Shown here in pieces: positions 7,582-11,321 of a stretch of 11,321 nt of DNA. The DNA lies in contig CAAHDT010000015.1 in NCBI GenBank assembly GCA_900770525.1, forward strand, positions 1-11,321, in the 5' to 3' direction. Below the pieces are notes generated by a model. The model was given only the letters and a program-made list of their open reading frames with translations. It made no database searches and was not told the origin of the DNA. Position numbers and translations under genes: made by a program. Source of the stretch: Candidatus Gastranaerophilales bacterium (lineage in GTDB: Bacteria > Cyanobacteriota > Vampirovibrionia > Gastranaerophilales > Gastranaerophilaceae). Numbering within the stretch: position 1 is the first letter of the stretch; each line of letters starts with the position of its first letter.

Positions 7582-8226
7582 TCAATTTTTTAATGACAAA
7601 ATAGCCTGAGCAATGTCGTTTGACTTATAAATATAACTCCCCGCGACAAGAGAGTTCGCGCCATATTCTCGACATAACGCTCCGGTTTGCGCGTTAATTC
7701 CACCATCTACCTGAATAATTATTTCAGAATTAACTTTTCGAACAGCTTTGATTTTTTCAGCACAAAAGTCCATGAATTTCTGTCCTCCAAATCCCGGTTC
7801 AACTGTCATTATCAAAAGCATATCAAGTTTCGAAAGATACTTCAAAACTTCTTCAACAGGAGTTTTAGGCTTGATAGACATCCCTACTTTTACGCCCATA
7901 GTTTTGACTTTATTTATTAAATTGTTTATTTCATTCTCTTTGACTGCCTCATAATGAAACGTCAAAATATCCGCCCCAGCCTTGACAAACGGTTCAACAT
8001 ACTTTTCAGGGTTTTCAATCATCAAGTGAACATCCAAAGGAATTTTGGCAACTTTTTTTATTGAAGCAACAACAGGCACCCCAATTGTAATATTAGGTAC
8101 GAAATGCCCATCCATCACATCAACATGCAACCAATCAGCACCTGCTTTTTCAACAAGTTTTATATCTCGTTCAAGATTAGCAAAATCAGCAGATAAAATT
8201 GATGGAGAAACAATAATTTTACTCAT
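7582..8226 (-). CDS. rpe: Ribulose-phosphate 3-epimerase
   Basis: Cytoplasmic TIM-barrel enzyme interconverting ribulose 5-phosphate and xylulose 5-phosphate in the pentose phosphate pathway (and the Calvin cycle where present). The 214 residues span the full family length. Seen: SPSILSADF (7-15), HVDVMDGHFVPN (34-45), LDVHLMIENP (64-73), TVEPGFGGQKFM (141-152), IQVDGGIN (171-178), and VAGSYIY (194-200). The metal ligands are all present (His34, Asp36, His67, Asp174), with Asp36 and Asp174 the expected acid/base pair and Ser9 the substrate contact. The chosen ATG (8226) overlaps the rnc stop in ATGAGTAA, an 8-nt overlap favouring translational coupling; a TTG 15 nt upstream in frame is less likely. 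The only RBS-like sequence is GGGG 9 nt before the ATG. The call is secure. Confidence 0.96.
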   Translation of the reverse strand: MSKIIVSPSILSADFANLERDIKLVEKAGADWLHVDVMDGHFVPNITIGVPVVASIKKVAKIPLDVHLMIENPEKYVEPFVKAGADILTFHYEAVKENEINNLINKVKTMGVKVGMSIKPKTPVEEVLKYLSKLDMLLIMTVEPGFGGQKFMDFCAEKIKAVRKVNSEIIIQVDGGINAQTGALCREYGANSLVAGSYIYKSNDIAQAILSLKN

Positions 8227-8926
8227 TTGTGATAACCCCAAATTTTACACAGGCTGCATACGCTGCCTGCTGTTCAGCCTCTTTTTTAGATTTTCCGCTA
8301 CCAGTTGCAATAGCCTTACCTTGATAAGAAACCGCTACATCAAAAGTCTTGTTATGGTCAGGTCCTTTTGCCTCAATTAGCGTATAAATCGGAGTTTCTT
8401 TAGTTAAGCCTTGAGTATATTCCTGCAAAATCGCCTTTGCATTATACTTTTCAAAATGCAAGTCAACTTCTTTGGCATAATCCTGAAAATTATCTGCTAT
8501 ATAAACTAACAATTCTTCAAATTTTCCATCTAAAAAATATGCTCCCAAAGTAGCCTCAAAGGCACATGCTATAACAGATTCCAGTTTTTTAATTCCTTGC
8601 TTTGAATCATGTTTACTTGCAATTATAAGTTTGTCTAATCCGATTTTTCTTGCAAATTTTGCCAAAGTGTTATCAGACACAATGATTGAGCGAATTTTGG
8701 ACATATCGCCTTCGGTATAATCAGGGTATTTTTCATACAAAAACTTTGAAGTCGCAAGTTTTAAAACAGCATCACCCAAAAATTCTAAACGCTCATAGCA
8801 TTCATCATAAGGCAAATCCAATTCTTTTGTATAAGAACTGTGAGTAAGAGCATGCAAATACAACGAGTCCGTAACAGTTTTTATACCAAAAATCTTCTCA
8901 ACTTGCGCGGAAATACTCTCTTCCAT
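8219..8926 (-). CDS. rnc: Ribonuclease III
   Basis: Double-strand-specific endoribonuclease that processes rRNA precursors and other RNA duplexes, acting as a dimer. It has 235 residues, with the RNase III domain at about 1-150 and a dsRNA-binding domain at about 160-232 ending in the typical KSKKEAEQQAA helix. The signature YERLEFLGDAVL (44-55) supplies Glu45, Glu48 and Asp52, and TEGDMSKIRS (71-80) carries Glu72. The second metal-site segment reads VIACAFEATLGAYFLDG (118-134): Glu124 matches E. coli Glu117, but the Asp expected three residues earlier (E. coli Asp114) is Cys121. The gene starts inside the cdsA stop (TAATG, 1-nt overlap), has AGAGGG 8 nt before its ATG, and overlaps rpe by 8 nt. 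Identity is secure; the effect of the Cys on activity is unknown. Confidence 0.95.
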   Translation of the reverse strand: MEESISAQVEKIFGIKTVTDSLYLHALTHSSYTKELDLPYDECYERLEFLGDAVLKLATSKFLYEKYPDYTEGDMSKIRSIIVSDNTLAKFARKIGLDKLIIASKHDSKQGIKKLESVIACAFEATLGAYFLDGKFEELLVYIADNFQDYAKEVDLHFEKYNAKAILQEYTQGLTKETPIYTLIEAKGPDHNKTFDVAVSYQGKAIATGSGKSKKEAEQQAAYAACVKFGVITNE

Positions 8927-9801
8927 TAAAACAACCCTCTAACAAATCTTACAATATCAGTCAAAAGATTATTTGAGAAAATAAAGTAATAACAGAAATA
9001 ATACATCATTGGAATTGTAAAAATAAAACTATCGGTTCTATCAAGAAAACCACCATGCCCAGGGAGAGAATGACCGGAATCCTTAACCCCTGCATCACGT
9101 TTTATTAAAGATTCTGACAAATCGCCAATTTGTGCAAAAGCAGTACACAACAAACCTGCAAGAACCGCTAAATACCATTCCAATGCAAAGAATTGTCCGA
9201 CAATAACAGCACCAATAACTGCAAAAAATACACCGCCTAAAGAACCTTCTATAGTTTTGTTAGGGCTGATTACAGGCGCAAGCTTATGTTTGCCAAACTT
9301 TGTTCCAATATAATAACATCCGATATCAGTTAGGAGTATTGCTGTGAACATTAACACAACAAACCCCAAACCGCTATCAAACCTTTCGCAATGCAAATTT
9401 CTCAAAAATATCAAGTGTAAAGGGAACCATCCGCAATAAACCATGCCCAACAAAGTTGTGGCAACATTGGCTATATACGGCTGTCTTCCGCAAAATAACA
9501 CCCACATAAATGAGCATATTGCACAAAAAGACAATACAACCGCAACTAAATCAAAACGCTGAACATACGCAACCCAAGCCAACAACAATTCTGCAAAAAG
9601 CATCACCTTGAAACTGGGATAAAACCCCTTGTGCTCAAGAATTTTTACATACTCTTTTGTTGCAAGGAAAATGATAGTAAGAACCATCACGAGTATCGCA
9701 AGCTTGCCATATATAATACAAGACATAACGATAGTCCCCATAATAAAACCTGTCAACATTCTAGTTGCGTTTTTGTTCAAACCTTTTGATTCGTCTGCCA
9801 T
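8926..9801 (-). CDS. cdsA: Phosphatidate cytidylyltransferase (CDP-diacylglycerol synthase)
   Basis: Integral inner membrane enzyme making CDP-diacylglycerol and pyrophosphate from CTP and phosphatidic acid, the branch point for bacterial phospholipids. The 291 residues form about eight hydrophobic segments. The C-terminal family signature is complete at Ser231 to Asp257 (SLIKRDAGVKDSG, then LPGHGGFLDRTD), with the Lys-Asp and Asp-Arg-x-Asp metal/CTP residues intact. The preceding cytoplasmic segment (159-190; DIGCYYIGTKFGKHK, then SPNKTIEG) is also typical. Both ends use TAATG 1-nt overlaps, with frr upstream and rnc downstream. The nearest RBS (GAGG) is about 13 nt before the ATG inside frr, so coupled initiation is likely. 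In many bacteria uppS lies between frr and cdsA; here it is absent. Confidence 0.96.
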   Translation of the reverse strand: MADESKGLNKNATRMLTGFIMGTIVMSCIIYGKLAILVMVLTIIFLATKEYVKILEHKGFYPSFKVMLFAELLLAWVAYVQRFDLVAVVLSFCAICSFMWVLFCGRQPYIANVATTLLGMVYCGWFPLHLIFLRNLHCERFDSGLGFVVLMFTAILLTDIGCYYIGTKFGKHKLAPVISPNKTIEGSLGGVFFAVIGAVIVGQFFALEWYLAVLAGLLCTAFAQIGDLSESLIKRDAGVKDSGHSLPGHGGFLDRTDSFIFTIPMMYYFCYYFIFSNNLLTDIVRFVRGLF

Positions 9802-10379
9802 TATACAGTCATAACCTCTTTTTCTTTTTCAGAAACTAAACTATCAATTATACCGGTATATTTGTCAGTTTGTTTTTGAATTTTATCTTGATTATCTTTA
9901 ACAGAATCTTCCGGAAGTTTATGTTCCTTTTCGATTTTCTTTAAATCATCAGTCATGTCACGACGAACATTTCTGATAGCAACTTTTGCTTCTTCTCCGA
10001 TTCTTTTTACATCTTTAACAATTTCTCTTCTTCTTTCTTCTGTCAAAGGAGGGAAAGGAAGTCTGATGCAAATACCATCACTGTTTGGAGTAATTCCAAT
10101 TTCTGCCTTAATAATAGCCTTTTCAATTTCTTTTAAAATTGTTTTGTCGTAAGGTGTGATTACAAGAGTTGTACCCTCTTGAACACTAACCTGTGCCATT
10201 TGACGTAGTGGAGTAGGTGCTCCATAATATTCAACGATAACTTTATCCAAAATCATTGGATTAGCACGACCTGAACGGATAGAACCAAATTCTCTTTTTA
10301 GCTGAGTAATAGCCTTTTCCATTTTTTCTTCGCCGAATAAAAATAATTCTTCTAAAGCTTCACTTGAAAGTTCAGACAT
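9801..10379 (-). CDS. frr: Ribosome recycling factor
   Basis: Cytoplasmic factor that, with EF-G, splits post-termination ribosomes. It has 192 residues, against about 185 in the family; the extra residues are at the N-terminus ahead of the first long helix. Seen: IRSGRANPMILDKVIVEYYG (34-53) at the domain I/II junction, LPFPPLTEERRREIVK (107-122), and IRNVRRD (135-141) in the three-helix bundle, all diagnostic. The C-terminus is a long charged helix (about 120-190). The ATG has AGAGGT about 5 nt upstream and follows pyrH by 19 nt; the stop overlaps the cdsA start (TAATG). pyrH-frr is one of the most conserved bacterial gene pairs. Confidence 0.97.
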   Translation of the reverse strand: MSELSSEALEELFLFGEEKMEKAITQLKREFGSIRSGRANPMILDKVIVEYYGAPTPLRQMAQVSVQEGTTLVITPYDKTILKEIEKAIIKAEIGITPNSDGICIRLPFPPLTEERRREIVKDVKRIGEEAKVAIRNVRRDMTDDLKKIEKEHKLPEDSVKDNQDKIQKQTDKYTGIIDSLVSEKEKEVMTV

Positions 10380-10398
10380 TTTGACCTCTTTCTTTATA

Positions 10399-11121
10399 TT
10401 AACTAATGTATGTTCCTAATTCTTTTGATTGTAAAATCTGAGAAATTCCATCAACCGCATCAAAATCAAATACGATTATCGGAATATTATTTTGCTTACA
10501 CAATGCGCAAGCTGAAGTATCCATTACCTTCAACCCATTTTTAATTATATCGTCATAAGAAATTTTATCTAACTTCTTAGCATCAGGATTAGTTTTCGGA
10601 TCATCCGTATAAACACCGTCAACACCGTTTTTAGCCATAAGCATTGCCTCTGCATTAATTTCAGAAGCTCTCAATGCAGCCGCTGTATCAGTTGTAAAGA
10701 ACGGATTACCTGTACCAGCCGCAAATATTACAACACGTCCTTTTTCCAAGTGTCTGATTGCACGGTGACGAATATAAGGTTCTGCAACCTGATTTATAGC
10801 CAAAGCACTTTGCACTCTGCAAGGAACACCTATTTGATTAAATGCGCTCTGCAAAGCAATCGCATTCATAACAGTTGCAAGCATTCCGACATAATCGCCA
10901 CTTGCCTGATCCATACCGAGCTGAGCACTATTTTTCATGCCACGGAAAATATTTCCGCCCCCGACAACAACAGCAACTTGTGCCCCAAGCTCAACTGCTT
11001 TCTTTATTTCAAGCGCAATTTTCTGAACAGGTTTCTGGTCAATACCGAATTGTTGTTCCCCTAAAAGTGCTTCTCCACTGATTTTTATCAATACTCTTTT
11101 ATACTTTAAATTGTTTTCCAT
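10399..11121 (-). CDS. pyrH: UMP kinase (uridylate kinase)
   Basis: Cytoplasmic amino acid kinase-family enzyme phosphorylating UMP to UDP, usually a hexamer controlled by GTP and UTP. The 240 residues are full length. Seen: KISGEALLG (13-21) with the ATP-site Lys13, VVVGGGNIFRG (51-61) for phosphate binding, Asp76 in the UMP-binding DYVGMLATVMNA segment, AAGTGNPFFTTDTAA (134-148), and GVDGVYTDDPKTNPDA (166-181) at the nucleotide site. A GAGGG ribosome binding site lies about 7 nt before the ATG. It is the first gene of its operon, transcribed from the promoter at 11144-11172, with a leader of only about 16 nt. In many bacteria rpsB and tsf lie upstream; here the upstream neighbour is a divergent gene. 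Confidence 0.97.
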   Translation of the reverse strand: MENNLKYKRVLIKISGEALLGEQQFGIDQKPVQKIALEIKKAVELGAQVAVVVGGGNIFRGMKNSAQLGMDQASGDYVGMLATVMNAIALQSAFNQIGVPCRVQSALAINQVAEPYIRHRAIRHLEKGRVVIFAAGTGNPFFTTDTAAALRASEINAEAMLMAKNGVDGVYTDDPKTNPDAKKLDKISYDDIIKNGLKVMDTSACALCKQNNIPIIVFDFDAVDGISQILQSKELGTYIS

Positions 11122-11143
11122 TAGATGTCCCTCTTTTTAATAA

Positions 11144-11172
11144 ATGATATATTAAAATCATAATAATGTAAA
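11144..11172 (-). promoter_or_regulatory. Sigma70-type promoter of the pyrH operon
   Basis: On the minus strand TTTACA (11167-11172, 5 of 6 to the -35 consensus) and TATCAT (11144-11149, 5 of 6 to the -10 consensus) are separated by an ideal 17 nt. Transcription should start near 11137, about 16 nt before the pyrH ATG. This is the best-matched -35/-10 pair in the window and fits the constant expression expected of an essential operon. Confidence 0.68.
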
Positions 11173-11226
11173 GCAGTTTGCCTAATAGCTTAAAAATTTT
11201 TGCAATTATTACAAAATGTAACAAAA

Positions 11227-11239
11227 CATGTTCTACATG
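11227..11239. repeat. Short inverted repeat in the divergent intergenic region (possible operator)
   Basis: CATGT and ACATG form a perfect 5-bp inverted repeat around TCT. It lies about 30 nt upstream of the plus-strand -10 element, roughly at -44 to -56 from the predicted start, where activators often bind, and about 100 nt from the pyrH start. It is preceded by A-rich near-repeats (ACAAAATGT, ACAAAACATGT). A 5-bp repeat is common by chance in AT-rich DNA, so this is only a candidate site. Confidence 0.25.
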
Positions 11240-11247
11240 ATTAAAGA

Positions 11248-11276
11248 TTTTCCCAAATCGTGCCGTACCTTATACT
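11248..11276 (+). promoter_or_regulatory. Candidate promoter of the right-edge gene
   Basis: TATACT (11271-11276, 5 of 6 to the -10 consensus) lies 29 nt upstream of the ATG at 11305. The -35 at 17-nt spacing is TTTTCC (11248-11253), only 3 of 6 matches, so an activator may be needed if this is the true promoter. Predicted start is near 11283, giving a short leader that contains the RBS. Confidence 0.45.
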
Positions 11277-11304
11277 AAGGAAATTACAAGAAAGGGACTA
11301 AGTC

Positions 11305-11321
11305 ATGGGTATGGCAGCATC
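11305..11321 (+). CDS. Start of a divergent gene, protein begins MGMAAS (partial, runs off the right edge)
   Basis: An ATG at 11305 is preceded by a good RBS (AAAGGGA, 7 nt upstream) and a plausible -10 element. Only six residues are visible: Met-Gly-Met-Ala-Ala-Ser. From memory, this opening resembles a family of uncharacterised, often multi-copy proteins in gut Vampirovibrionia that begin MGMAASQAR. Six residues cannot prove that. It is the only supported plus-strand gene in the window and is divergent from pyrH. Confidence 0.55.

Noticed and set aside
1..11321. CRISPR arrays, insertion sequences, integrases, toxin-antitoxin pairs, rRNA or tRNA genes
   Set aside because: No regularly spaced repeats, transposase or integrase motifs, terminal inverted repeats or structural RNA sequences were seen by eye on either strand.

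Overview
The window reads as a stretch of an AT-rich, Gram-negative (diderm) bacterial chromosome. The diderm call rests on a three-part RND efflux pump with a TolC-type outer membrane channel and a lipoprotein adaptor. The combination of AT-rich composition, a pyrH-frr-cdsA-rnc-rpe gene run, a short glucose-6-phosphate isomerase homologue and an edge gene beginning MGMAAS reminds me of gut Vampirovibrionia/Gastranaerophilales ('Melainabacteria'). That assignment is from memory and not proven by the sequence.

All ten complete genes are on the minus strand, in two transcription units. The first (right to left, 11172 to 5804) starts at a good sigma70-type promoter and runs pyrH, frr, cdsA, rnc, rpe, a DUF4186 gene and pgi, ending at a strong intrinsic terminator. 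Spacing is tight: two TAATG 1-nt overlaps (frr/cdsA, cdsA/rnc) and an 8-nt overlap (rnc/rpe). It mixes nucleotide supply (UMP kinase), translation recycling (RRF), phospholipid synthesis (CDP-diacylglycerol synthase), RNA processing (RNase III) and sugar-phosphate metabolism (Rpe, Pgi homologue), with an uncharacterised DUF4186 protein between the two sugar isomerase/epimerase genes.

The second unit (5794 to 179) starts at an extended -10 promoter just after that terminator. It encodes outer membrane factor, RND pump and adaptor in that order, each junction overlapping by exactly 14 nt. The pump carries the D-x5-D-x6-E membrane motif of the divalent heavy-metal (CzcA-like) branch, so a divalent-cation efflux system is the best guess. 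No metal-sensing regulator lies in the window.

The edges hold two gene starts. At the left, a consensus -10 promoter lies directly after the adaptor stop and leads to the first 20 codons of an unrecognised minus-strand gene that runs into a G9 tract. At the right, a divergent plus-strand gene begins (MGMAAS...), separated from pyrH by 183 bp holding promoters for both directions and a small inverted repeat.

Most of the window is ordinary housekeeping and efflux genes. The points most worth a second look are an Asp-to-Cys change at a catalytic position of RNase III, a Pgi homologue without the usual C-terminal lysine motif, and the DUF4186 gene between rpe and pgi. I see no clear evidence for a novel defence, mobile or CRISPR system.
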